Source: Patagioenas fasciata (lineage: Eukaryota > Chordata > Aves > Columbiformes > Columbidae). Taken from it: 64,000 nt of DNA. Both the position numbers and the translations under genes were made by a program. The notes beneath the pieces are model-generated. The model had not been told where the DNA came from and searched no databases. It worked only from the letters and a program-made list of their open reading frames with translations. This document shows positions 39,665 to 51,600 of the stretch, in pieces (position 1 is the stretch's first letter; the number at the start of each line of letters is the position of its first letter). Location of the stretch: contig NC_092541.1 of assembly GCF_037038585.1 (NCBI RefSeq), positions 1,435,445-1,499,444 on the forward strand. The letters run 5' to 3'.

Positions 39665-42600
39665 ATGGCGGCGGCGCCCGAGTGCGATGTGATCATGGCG
39701 GCGCCCGAGGGACCCGGCGAGCCCGAGAACGACGAGGAGACGCGGAGGTAAAGCTGCTGCCGCTGGCCGGCATCGCCCCGCCGGGCACGGGAGGGGGCGG
39801 CCGGTGTTCCGGCGGGCGGGCCGGGCTCTCTGGGTAGAGAAACCGGGAGCGGCCCTGGGCTGCGGGCAGCGGGGGAGGCCGGGGCGGCGGGTCCGGAGCG
39901 CTTGGGTTGGGGAGCCGCAGGTGCTTGGCCGCCCCTCGGCCCCTCCGGCCTCCTCCGCGGGGGCAGCGGCACCGGCTGCACCCACAGCCCCGGCGGGGAG
40001 CGGGGAGCCCCGGCAAAGGCCTTTTCCCTTTGGCAGGGCCCAGCCGGAGCTCCCGGGAGCGCTCCCCGCCCTGCCCGGCGCCCCCAGCCCGGTGCAGCCG
40101 GGTGGTGCTTTTATTTTGGGCTGTGTCTCGGCTGCTTGTCCCGTGTGAAATCTCACGGGGTCCCTGTGCAGCAGCATCAGAACACGCGCCCTGTGGCGGA
40201 GTCTCCGGGCAGCTCGAGTTTGGGTGTCCTAGAAATAGAAATGACATCCTTTCTGCCTCGAGGCCAGTTCTGAAGAGAATTTCCACCATTGCTGAGGATG
40301 AGGAGGGAAGGACTGAGCTCTGGGGTTAAAGGGAGGCGTCAAACGCCAAGGTCTGGATGCTCTTTGCTGCTTCATCATCCCCAGTTCCCTTCTCCTTGTT
40401 CCCATTTGAAATCTGCGCACAGCAATTTTTACTTTTTGTTCTACCTTGCTGTGGATAAGGGAGAAAAAACCAGTTGCCGGCATCCCTTTGGGCAGAGTCA
40501 CGCTCTGAAAACGTTCCTGTAGTTAAAGAGCTTCTTCACATTTCAGTAACTAGTTTATTTCTGAAGTGGCCTGGTGCACCTTGCCCGGGGAATTGTGTTG
40601 GCTGAGGCGGGGGGTGGTGGGAATCCCAACCTTTCTTGCAGGTTTTCCTCTCAAGAGCAAGCGAGCAGGTTCCCAACGACAGCTGAGCAGTGGTGAGATG
40701 GGAAGGTCCAATTCTGGCGGACTCCGCTGGTTCTGCAGCATCTAACACTGGCGGTTGGTTATTGCCTGGGGAGCTGGGGAGGAGAGAACTATTTCTGTAG
40801 AAGGTGAGGCGGTTGCTCTAGAAAATTATTCAGCGGATGGAATTAAAAGGAGGAAAGGAAACTGAAAGTGGCCTCTGAGGAATGGCGTTTTCAAAATAAT
40901 ATTGGTGGCCTGAGGTGTTTTGTGCTGCTGTCAGGAATTAAAGGCTCGAGGATCTGCCTTCCTGGTGATGTCATTCTAAGGAGTTAAATTAGTCGTTGCT
41001 GAAGAGGCGCCTGGTTGTTATGCGTAGAGTACCTGACAAATTACATGGCTTGTAAAGTTGGGAAAGCCTTGTTGATGGGTAAGTCATCCCTTCCCCTGGG
41101 CTAATTAAATCTGGCCTTTGAAACGTTGAAAGCATCCGGATGTAAAAACCGTGCTGAAGGCACCGTGGGCTTCTGGTGGTGACCTCTGGGGTGGCCCTTT
41201 CTTCCTCCTTCCCAAGTTCTACCACAGGAGCGATGAGCGCAGGAAACCAAAGGATGATCTTGAGAGAGGCTGAGCAGGTGCAGAAGTAGAAGAGCTCATG
41301 GGCAGCGCTCAGTCCTGGCCCTGCCCCGAGGGGAAGGCTCAGCTGGGAAGAACAGATGTGATCTGGGTTTTTATCAGTGTCATAAGGCCAGTGCCATCAT
41401 TCATAGTTATTACCATGAAGTGCTTTTGTTAGATACTTTCACAATGATTCCCTTTTGGTGGTGTTGGGGATATTTCTCCTCTACCTTGCTAATAGACAAA
41501 TGTGTGGGTAGATGATTCTTCTGCTTCCAAAATTCTTTTTGGTTGCTCAAAAAGTACTGTCCTGACAAACTCACGCCTTTCTTTTCCCTCTTCCTTGGGG
41601 TCCTCTGCTCTCCTTTGGCCCTTCCTGGTTTACATAAATTGCTTAAGTTCTGTGGCTTATTGATCTAAGGTAAATTAGGGTGGTAGTCACTGATTAGGGA
41701 GAGTAGTTGAAGGCTTAACTAGATGTTAATGATTGTAAAAGAGCTTGAACCATGTAAGGGCTGTGCAGCCATTCTGCATTAAAGAGCACAGCCTTACACA
41801 TGAATCTGCTGTAGTGCAGCCTTTGTGGTGTGTCTGTGCTAGCTTCTGTTAGCAAAACCGGCAAAAAGAAGTCAAAATCTTTTCTGAGTGGTTGCTCCCA
41901 GTCAGCATCAAGGGTTTCCACGTTCTTCTGTTTAGGAATTACAATGTGACGAGATACCGATGCTTTGCTTGCAGACTCACCTTTGTCTAAATGCATCATT
42001 CTGTTCCCTGTGGCTTAATGAAGGAGGAAATTAGCAGAAGCGGAGATCTGAATTTCAGAACGATCGTAACTAATGCATGGAAACAGCTGAAAAGATGCCG
42101 AACGGCTCACTCAGAGCTTGTTCGAGGGACAGGAATAGCGTGCGGTCACAGGATAATTATCGTCTGCTGCTGCAGAAATTGTGGGGGTCCTTATGGAAAA
42201 AAGGTTGATGTAATTGCGTTAATTTTATCTGCTGGGCAGTGGTGCTGTTCCTGCCAGTTCCTCTGGGAAGCAGCTGATGAGCAGGGCCAGACCACCCCCA
42301 AAAAAGTCACTTTATTTTAATGTATTTTTTTCCTAAATGAATGTGAAAGGTTTCTGACCCCTTTGCCCAGCTACTCGGTGAGTTTGGGGTCGCTGGAGTT
42401 TTGCCAGGGAGAATTTCCTTGTCATCCTCCCAGCAATTCTAGGTCCGGTCTGATGTGCCTGCGTAAGGCTGGATCTTTCTCCTCGTTCTTTGGCGCTGGA
42501 GGATGCGGAAGCCTCTTAATAAATATCTCAAATCACCCGGAAAATAGCATTATAAAATGATCTGCCCAGACTGTTTTTACAGTGTTTTTGCTGCAGACTT

Positions 42601-45600
42601 CAGATTGTTGATGCCTCAGTAGGAAATGATCGTTACCCTTAGTAATGTGCCACTCAAAGGAAATGGTGCAGAAGTCAAGAAGGCTTCAGACCTTGCCTGA
42701 CTTGGGGTCCCTCATTAGTTTGACAGATGTTGCCTGGAGGTTTTCAGGTGCTGGTGAGTAGCAAGAATCTTTCTGCTGCTGTTTTGCATGAAGTTGGTTG
42801 TATCTTGATCAGGCTCCTCCTGAATAAATGTCATTTCTTGGCTGATTTCACAGGGAGTTGTGTGGGGAGGGGATTCATCGGCTGTAGGGGCACCTGAAGA
42901 ATGTTCTGCTATTCCTGTTCAGCTTGCAAATGGCCACTCGAGTTTCCCAGGCTGTAAATTCAGCCTGGTTTACTAAGACGTAATTACTTTATGATCTTGT
43001 GATAATACAAGGAGCAGCAGAAGCTGTTTGCATAGTTGTTTGCTTTCCCATATGTTTAGCGAGGGTTTGGATGTTCTGAATTAGGTTGTGACTTTAGCCA
43101 GTGTGATAAGACGGTCAGTACCTACAATTCCAGCCTTTTTCTTTAGTACAAAATGTGCATTTCTAGGGTGAACTATCTTGTAGGTGCAGTTTTTACTGTC
43201 TAATTATTACAGCTGGCTTAATTTAGGCCTCTGTGGGAAAAAAAGAGTCTTGGGCTGGTTCTAGAGCCTTCCATGGGTTCTCATGATGGTGATGATGTGA
43301 CCCTGCCAGAAGTGATCGCGCCATGGTTATGAATCGGGTTAATACTGAGCTCTGCGCCTGACGTGTGTTACCCAACTGCGCAGTGAAATGTCGGGGCTCG
43401 TCGGGCGGTTTGTGCTCAGAGCTGCGGGGGGAGATTGGGTTCATTTCTTCGATTTCTTGTGGTGCATTTCGGTTCTTGCGGCTTTTGGTCTTTCCACGTT
43501 TGCCCTCGGGTACTGGGAATGTTCTGGGATGTGTATGTAGCATAGCGTGGGGGTTTTGTGTGCCTTCTGTATTAAATGTCGGTTGTGTTGCTGTTGTCTG
43601 CTCTTGCGGCAGACTTTTGCTTTTGTATTTCAGTTGTGCAGTGTTTAGACTACCCGTGCAGATACTCGCATGTGCGGGCTCGCTATTGCCCTGCTTTGGG
43701 GCGTGCTGTGAGTAAATGGCACGTTTGTTCCTCTCTTGCAGCTGCTGGTAACCCCGCTGCCTGTTCGGTGGGGGGTGCTGATGTGCAGGGAGCGGCTTTC
43801 TGTGCTGCTCTGTGTCCGTTTGGTCTCTTCTGCAGTAGAATCACTGAATCATTTTGGTTGGAAAAGCCCCTCAAGATTGAGTCCAACCGTTCCCCCATCC
43901 CCAGCACTGCCCCATGTCCCGAGAACCTCATGTCCGTCTGTCCAGCCCTCCAGGGATGGTGACTCCAGCACTGCCCTGGGCAGCCTGTTCCAATGCCCCA
44001 CAGCCCTTTGGGGAAGAAATTGTTTCCGAGATCCAACCTCAACCTCCCCTGGGCAACTTGAGGCCGTTTCCTCTGCTCCTGGCGCTTGTTCCTGGGGAGC
44101 AGAGCCCGACCCCCCCCGGCTCCAAGCTCCTTTCAGGCAGTTCAGAGATCAGAAGGTCTCGCTCAGCGCCTGTTCTCCAGCTGAACCCCCCACGTCCCAC
44201 AGCCGCTCCCATCACACTTGTGCTCCAGCCCCTCACCAGCTCCGTTCCCTTCTCTCCACTCACTCCAGCCCCTCAAGGGCTTTCTTGGTATGAGGGGCCC
44301 AAAACTGCCCCCAGGATTCACGGTTTGGCCTCCCCAGGTCCCAGCACAGGTTTGGTCACTGCCCTGGGCCTGCTGGCCACACCAGTGCTGGTACCAGCCA
44401 GGATGCTGGTGGCCTTTTTGGCCAACAGTAGGATCAGGTGATACTGCCTGGCTGCAAAGGCTGATCACAGTATGTGTTATATATGATCTTGTGTTCTTTT
44501 CCACTCCAGAGACAGAAAACAGAAGCACTGCTGTTGGGAGATTATACATATATAGAGATTTATTCCCTCGGGGAGTGTAAAACCCAACCTGGAGGCAGGG
44601 TTTCTAGAGCGTGCAGGGTAGTAACACCCTGTGTAGCTCTGTGGCCTGCGTGGTGTTTGACTTCTCTTCCAGTCCTGGAAGAAAGGAGGGGAGGTACAGT
44701 ATGTCCAGTGGCGAATACGACAGCTAATTTTAAGCTCTAGACATCTGCCTGCTGCAAACTGTATTGAGATCACCCAACTTATTTTACCCAAGCAGCTGAG
44801 TAACATCTGACAGCTGAGAATCCAGACTGGATTTCAACCAAAAAAAAAATGCTGGATAAAGGCACCGTATCCTGTTAAAGAAAAAGCCTCTGCAAGACTT
44901 GCTTAGTAAAGGCCGGTATGTCCTTTTTGTCAGAGCATCCCAAAAACAGATTGCTTGGCCAGGACTGGATTTTGGAGCCTTCTTTAAGTCCTAGATTTCT
45001 CTTCTTTTTCTTTTTTTTGTCCCTGTTTCGTAATGGAGGCAGGAAATGAAGTAGGAGTGAGGGTCGAGAGAGCAAGTCCACCACCTGCTTTAATGCTGGA
45101 TTTCTGTCGCTGGGTAAGCTCAGGCGGTCTGGTCCCTAACAGCAATATTGCATCTGTGCCCCCACCCCTAGACCTCAGAGCTGCTGTTTGTGTGGATCCA
45201 ACAAGTTATTTGATGATTTAGATAAGGAGGTGTGTATATCTGGTTAGGAGCTGGAGTAGGAGGGGTGGAAACCAGGATCGGTGCTGGAGCGGGGCAGCGT
45301 GTGGAAGCTCTGAGGAGGAGGAGGCAGAAGTTTTTAGGCAAACGTGGGATTGTGTCAGCGGTGCGCGGGATGGCAGCTCCTCACGGCTCGGCTGTTCTGG
45401 GATGGAGCAGGGGCTGAGTGCTCCCAAGGGAGCAGAGGGATGGAGCAGGGCTGAGTGTTCCACAGGGAGCAGAGAGATGGAGCAGGGCTGAGTGTTCCAT
45501 GGGGAGCAGAGGGATGGAGCAGGGCTGAGTGTTCCACAGGGAGCAGAGGGATGGAGCAGGGCTGAGTGTTCCATGGGGAGCAGAGGGATGGAGCAGGGCT

Positions 45601-48600
45601 GAGTGTTCCATGGGGAGCAGAGGGATGGAGCAGGGCTGAGTTTTCCATGGGGAGCAGAGGGATGGAGCAGGGCTGAGTGTTCCATGGGGAGCAGAGGGAT
45701 GGAGCAGGGCTGAGTGTTCCATGGGGAGCAGAGGGATGGAGCAGGGGCTGAGTGCTCCCCGGGGAGCAGAGGGATGGAGCAGGGCTGAGTGTTCCATGGG
45801 GAGCAGAGGGATGGAGCAGGGCTGAGTGTTCCATGGGGAGCAGAGGGATGGAGCAGGGCTGACTGTTCCACGGGGAGCAGAGGGATGGAGCAGGGCTGAG
45901 TGCTCCGCGGGGAGCAGAGGGATGGAGCAGGGCTGAGTGTTCCATGGGGAGCAGAGGGATGGAGCAGGGCTGAGTGTTCCATGGGGAGCAGAGGGATGGA
46001 GCAGGGCTGAGTGTTCCACGGGGAGCAGAGGGATGGAGCAGGGCTGACTGTTTCACAGGGAGCAGAGGGATGGAGCAGGGCTGAGTGTTCCATGGGGAGC
46101 CTTGTGATGGAGCAGGGCTGACTGTTTCACAGGGAGCAGACGGAGCCTTGTGATGGTTCCTGCTCCCACCATGCGGGCAGGGGGCTCCTTGTACCGCATC
46201 CCTGGGCTGCGAGGGGAGCAGCAGAACACCCAGCTGCTGCTTGTCTTGGTGGCAGGTCCTCTCATGTGACAGAGGCCAGAGCACTTGAAGCATTGGAGGT
46301 CCCAACAAATGTTATAAAAGAGAAAAACCCAAATGATTAGCTCGCAAGGAGAGAGTTCCCCCAAACAGTCCCTCCCTGTGAGCCTGGGCTGCACACGCAA
46401 TGAGAGACAAGCCTCTTCCCGACATCCTTGGTGCAACTCTTCCCCGTCTTCTGCGCCCAGCGTGGAGAGGCCCTGAGAAGACCCCAAGCTCCCTCACAAA
46501 GGGATCCATTCAACCCGCATCGTATTTTTAGCAAAGCACGATTCTTCTTTGGTTTCAAAAGTAGCAAGTGGGGAATGCAGCCTACATCAGTGCGAGATGC
46601 AGAATGAGCTCATTCAGGCTGCAGCATCTGTTTGGATTGAAACAATTACCAGTGATATCAGGAGATCTGCATTTTTTTTTCTTGTTATAACCAGAGGCCG
46701 TGGTAAACAAGAGCTGTTTTCTCTGTGTGCTTTCTGTGTCAGTGGAGCACAACTGCGGGAGATGCTTCTGCTCTGTGTCTAGGATCTCAGACCACAAAAG
46801 TCTCGCGTTTCCAGCAAGCGTCTTTGCCTTCGTGCTTTGGAGGCAGTTTGCTTTTCCTTTGTGAGCGATAGAAATACCTGCACGCTTCCTTTCTTCTGGT
46901 GTTATCCGAGGCGCTGGGACTTGTCAATATATCAATCTATGTTAAAGTAAATGCTTAAAAGGAAAATGGACCAATAAAAAAGAGAGCAGAAAACAGTCAT
47001 TTAGGTGTTTGCATGTTTTCTCAGGGTCCCGATGCTTTGTGAAAGTTGGTGTTGCTGTGTGTCTGTTTTCTTTCTCTCTTTTCCCAACTCTTCCCAGCAG
47101 TTTGTTGGCAGACGGGGTGTCCACCAACCATATGATAATTTTGGGGTCTTTTGGCCCTCGAGGAGTGCGGAGTGATGCTGTGCTGATGCTCAGCATCCTG
47201 CTGGGAAGGCGATACAGAGATATCAGCACTATCCCACCTTAAACAGCCAACTTCATAACTTTTTGGCAGTGCAGCAGGGCTGACCCGAGCCTGGGAGCTG
47301 CGATGGACCCTCCCGAGGCAGTGGGGTGCACGCACTGACCCTTTTCTTTGCCCCCCCTTTACTTATTCATCTCATTTCAAATAAACACACCAATGTGCTG
47401 GTGTGTTCTTCCCGTTTTTTGACTCCAGCGGAGTTACAGCATCTTGTCCATCACCCACAGCAAAGGTTCAAAATGAAAGTGAGGAGCCCACGACAGCTCC
47501 CTGTGTCTATTGTGTTGCCAGCTGGCAAAACCGGGCCGGTTCAGTGCAAACAACCCTTTGCGTGAGGCGGTTGTGTGGGAATGGCCAATGGAAGCCCGAA
47601 GGAGGCTCAGAGCATGTGAACTTGTTTCAACACAATTCCCTTTGTTCTTTTTCTGGTAGGCTTGCGGAACATCGCTCTCCTTCACCGGGGTCCTTCCAAA
47701 ACAAATATACAAAGTCATGGTCAACTTGTACCAAATCAGATCTTGGATTCGGCACCTTGCTAGAACTCAGGGCTTGTCAGCAGTCTTCCCTTTGCTTTTT
47801 ATTTTGTTTACTTATCACTCTGCAACTGCCTGAAAGGAGCTTGGAGCCAGGGGGGTCGGGCTCTGCTCCCCAGGAACAAGCGCCAGGAGCAGAGGAAACG
47901 GCCTCAAGTTGCACCAGGGGAGGTTGAGGTTGGATCTGGGGAACAATTTCTTCCCCAAAGGGCTGTGGGGCATTGGAACAGGCTGCCCAGGGCAGTGCTG
48001 GAGTCACCATCCCTGGAGGGCTGGACAGACGGACATGAGGTTCTCAGGACATGGGGCAGGGACAGGGGTGGGGGAACGGTTGGACTCAATGATCTTGAGG
48101 GGCTTTTCCAACCAAAATGATTCTACGAAAGCAGCTTCTCACTAGAGTACATTCTAACAGTACATTCTCTATATTAAGAGCCCTTTTTCCACTCTTTGAA
48201 CGTGTCGTAGCTACAGCTTTCAGTGAAGATGCTCAACTTCTATCCCATTAGATTATTACAATGTGATTCGTGAAAGTCCTGTGACTCTTCACTCTCTAGC
48301 CCTGTGTTCTCTTATTTGCTTTGCTTCACTTTTGCCGTGAGTTACCCTGTAACTAGCTTCTTTGCAGCAAGCGGCGCAAGGAGACACCTTCACTTCTAGA
48401 TCCTTCTCTCCAGAAAATGCTGACGCCCAACGTTTCAGTGCAGCCTGGAACTGACCCACGTTTGCATCCACGAGTGCCGCTCCGCTCTGGCAGACCGGGC
48501 TGTCATGAGCTACTTTAGCTACCTTGGCTTCTGCTTCGGCAAAGGCTCCGTTCGGAGCAGTTGGCCATGACCCAAGAGGAGCACCATGACCTGTAATAAC

Positions 48601-51600
48601 CAACTTCAACCGTACCGCCTGTGATTACAGTCAGATCACCACGGCCAGGCTGCTCCAGCAGAAAATTGTGAGTTGTTCAAGGAAAGAGTAGCTGGAGCTC
48701 GTAGTTGTCGCTGGTAGGACATGGAGGATGGAGCCTGAGCTGGTCTTTGTTCGGGTGCTTAGAATTTGTCTTTGTCTGGAGTTGTGGAGGGTGGACAGAC
48801 AGCGTCTGTTGCTCCGGCTGCAGCAGCGAGGTCCCGAAAGCACAATGCAGGTCTTGAGTGCTGTATCTTAGAGTGGGGTGATGCTGGTTTTGAGTTGACC
48901 TCATCGCTTTTACATGTGAAACAGTCTAGGAGGCGAGGCAAGTGGATTAAATCGCTGAATTTAATTAAGTGAAGCTGAATTAAACTTCATCACTATGGTA
49001 CAAGTTGCCTCTCAGACTGCATACCTAAAATGGGGAAGGTAGATGGGAGAAGAGAGAGAAGCGTTTCATTTTCTTCAGGGGAAACGTTGCTTTCAAGAAT
49101 TTAGGGGATGCTGCTTCAAACCATATGTTGTGTCTTTTTAAACGTCCTAAAGTGTCTCTGCAATGCCTGCTCCTGGGTGTGAGGACTATTTCTAGACCTG
49201 TTGCCAAGGCAGTGCCAAGCTTCTCCTTGCACCCTTAGTTCTCCTTGATTTAGCTCTCTGTTGAATGTAGAAATTGTTCCTGGCTCTGTTTCTTGAGTAC
49301 GTGGGACCGCTTTGGAAAGAGCCAGCGCTGTGTTCCGTGACTGCGGCTGCCGAGGCTGCGGCGCTCGCCAACAGGCTGGCGTGATTAACCATGGTGAACT
49401 TTGCTGGACTGAGCAGCAAATGCATCTGAGACTGAAGAGAAGGTGCTCAAGGGTGGCTTTGGTGTGAATTCCCGTGCTGTTTGGGTAGGTGATATGTCAG
49501 AGTACCCCTGTCCATGGCCCTGGTCAAGCGATGAAGGATCTGAGATCCAGGAGGTGAGGTGCGGTGTTTTCCCATGGACAGCATACACGCCACCAGCTAC
49601 GAGCATTTTGGAGCACTGAAGAGTTACACTGTGATTGCTGTGGGACCTGGTCATGGTCAGAGTCTTTTCTGATGCTCAGTTCTTCTTAAAATGTGGTGTT
49701 TTCCTTCCTTTCAGGGAAGCAGAATCATTCAAGGAGCAAGGAAACGCATACTATGCCAAGAAAGATTACAACGAAGCGTACAACTATTACACAAAAGCCA
49801 TAGGTGAGAAGAGGCGGTGGTAATATTTGCCGAATACGGTGTTTAAAAATCAAAGCTGGTTACTGATTTAAAACCCACCAGCAGGGTTTCTAGCAGCACA
49901 CGCTGGATAAAAACTTCGATTACCTTGCAGAATTGCAGCAGATTGGTAACGCGAGGCAGTGCCAGCGTGGGCGATGGCAGCACTTCTCTGTTTCTCCTCC
50001 AGCCAAGACATTCTGCACATGAATCCAGTCCAGCCTCCCCTCTGATGCAGGCTCAGCAGCAGCCTGAGCACCCCACATTTTTGTTCTCTATAAGTTTATT
50101 CCCGTGTATAGTGTGGGGAGCAATAGCTTTATGACTTGTGGCTCAAAACACCCGTTTGACCATCGTGCGTCATCTTAAGCCCCTCAGGTGACACGTTTTA
50201 AATTGAGAGGGAGTGTGATTTTTGAATCCAACCGTGGCTTTTTAATATGTTCTACACATCATGTAGTTGTTTGCATGACACTAACAGTGAGTGCTCTTCC
50301 ATCTTTTCCAGATACCTGTCCTAATAATGCCAGTTATTATGGTAACAGAGCTGCCACCCTCATGATGTTGGGGAGGTTCCGAGAAGCCCTCGGTGACGCT
50401 CAGCAGTCCGTCAGGTTGGACGACAGATTTGTCAGGGTACGTGGAAAACATCAGCATTCTTCTTCATGTCTAAATACCCTCATCTCCGCCTGTTGCAGCT
50501 CTTGCAGCTCCCTTTTTCCTGTCTTCCCAGGGCCATTTACGGGAAGGGAAGTGCCACCTTTCCCTAGGGAATGCCATGGCTGCCAGCCGCTGCTTTCAAC
50601 GAGTTCTAGAACTGGATCATAAGAATACCCAGGCGCAGCAGGAGGTAAGAGCTGCTTAAAATTTAATATTCCCAGTAGGTGAGGCTGTCAAAAGGAAATC
50701 GCTTTGAATTTACCAGGTGGAATCACAGCCGTTGTTAGTAATACCTGTTTGTGTGTGAGATAACGGGGAAAAATGAGGCTCTCTCAGAGAGTCTGTGTCT
50801 ATTTTTCAGTAGACTGCCAGGTTTCTGAGCAGAAAAGCCTGAGACTAAGCTCATTTTTCACCCAGCGCTCCAGAGGAGAAATGAATGGTAGTAAGGGAGC
50901 TCGGAAATGAGGGATGCAACACATAGACGGCTGCTTCCACTTTTGTATCTCATTCACAGGGGGACGTTTTCCTGGGATACCAGTCAGGTCACTCGATTTC
51001 AAACTGATTTTAATGCTGGCAAAAGTATTGATGGCATCTGCATCACTGTCTCATGGTCTGCAGTAGTTTATGCTCTGACACTTTAGGGGTTGGCTGCTTA
51101 AATGCTGCTTGACGGTGTTTGAGAGCAGCGCCTGTCCTGCAACGCTCGCTGTGTTCTGTCTTCCAGCTGAAGAACGCCAGTACTGTGCTTGAATATGAAA
51201 AGATAGCTGAAGTGGATTTTGAGAAGCGGGATTTCAGGAAGGTGAGGTTAACTTCGTTGTTCCTGTAGTGTTGTGAACACACATACTTCACCCAGCTGGT
51301 TCAACCAGACGCGTGTCTTAATTCCCCGCCTAACACGAGCTGGGCTGTCATGGGAGGTGCTGCCCAACACGCTGTGGGAGCAGGGCTGTCTTGTGAAGTG
51401 CAATAGTTGTGAAAATGGCAGAGCTCTGCTCTCCTAGCACTGAACGAATGGAAAATTCAGAGGGTGAGTGGCTCGGCCTGAATATCCTCTGTTGCTCTTT
51501 GCTGTGCAGGGTGAGTGGAACCATGAATGAGCTGTTTGATACGGATTTGTCAGCAGCATTCAATCGCGCCTTGCTCCTAAAATGCATATCCAGGATTCTT

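Noticed and set aside
38855..39751. 298-codon plus-strand open frame running through the NKIRAS2-DNAJC7 promoter
   Set aside because: CpG-island artefact. Only its last part, from 39,665, coincides with the real DNAJC7 first exon frame; the upstream part is promoter and antisense to NKIRAS2 exon 1.
45218..46308. Three long overlapping minus-strand open frames encoding a Met-Glu-His-Ser-Ala-Leu-Leu-type repeat protein
   Set aside because: They follow from the 37-bp tandem repeat, whose period leaves all frames open at once; no splice sites, promoter or family match.
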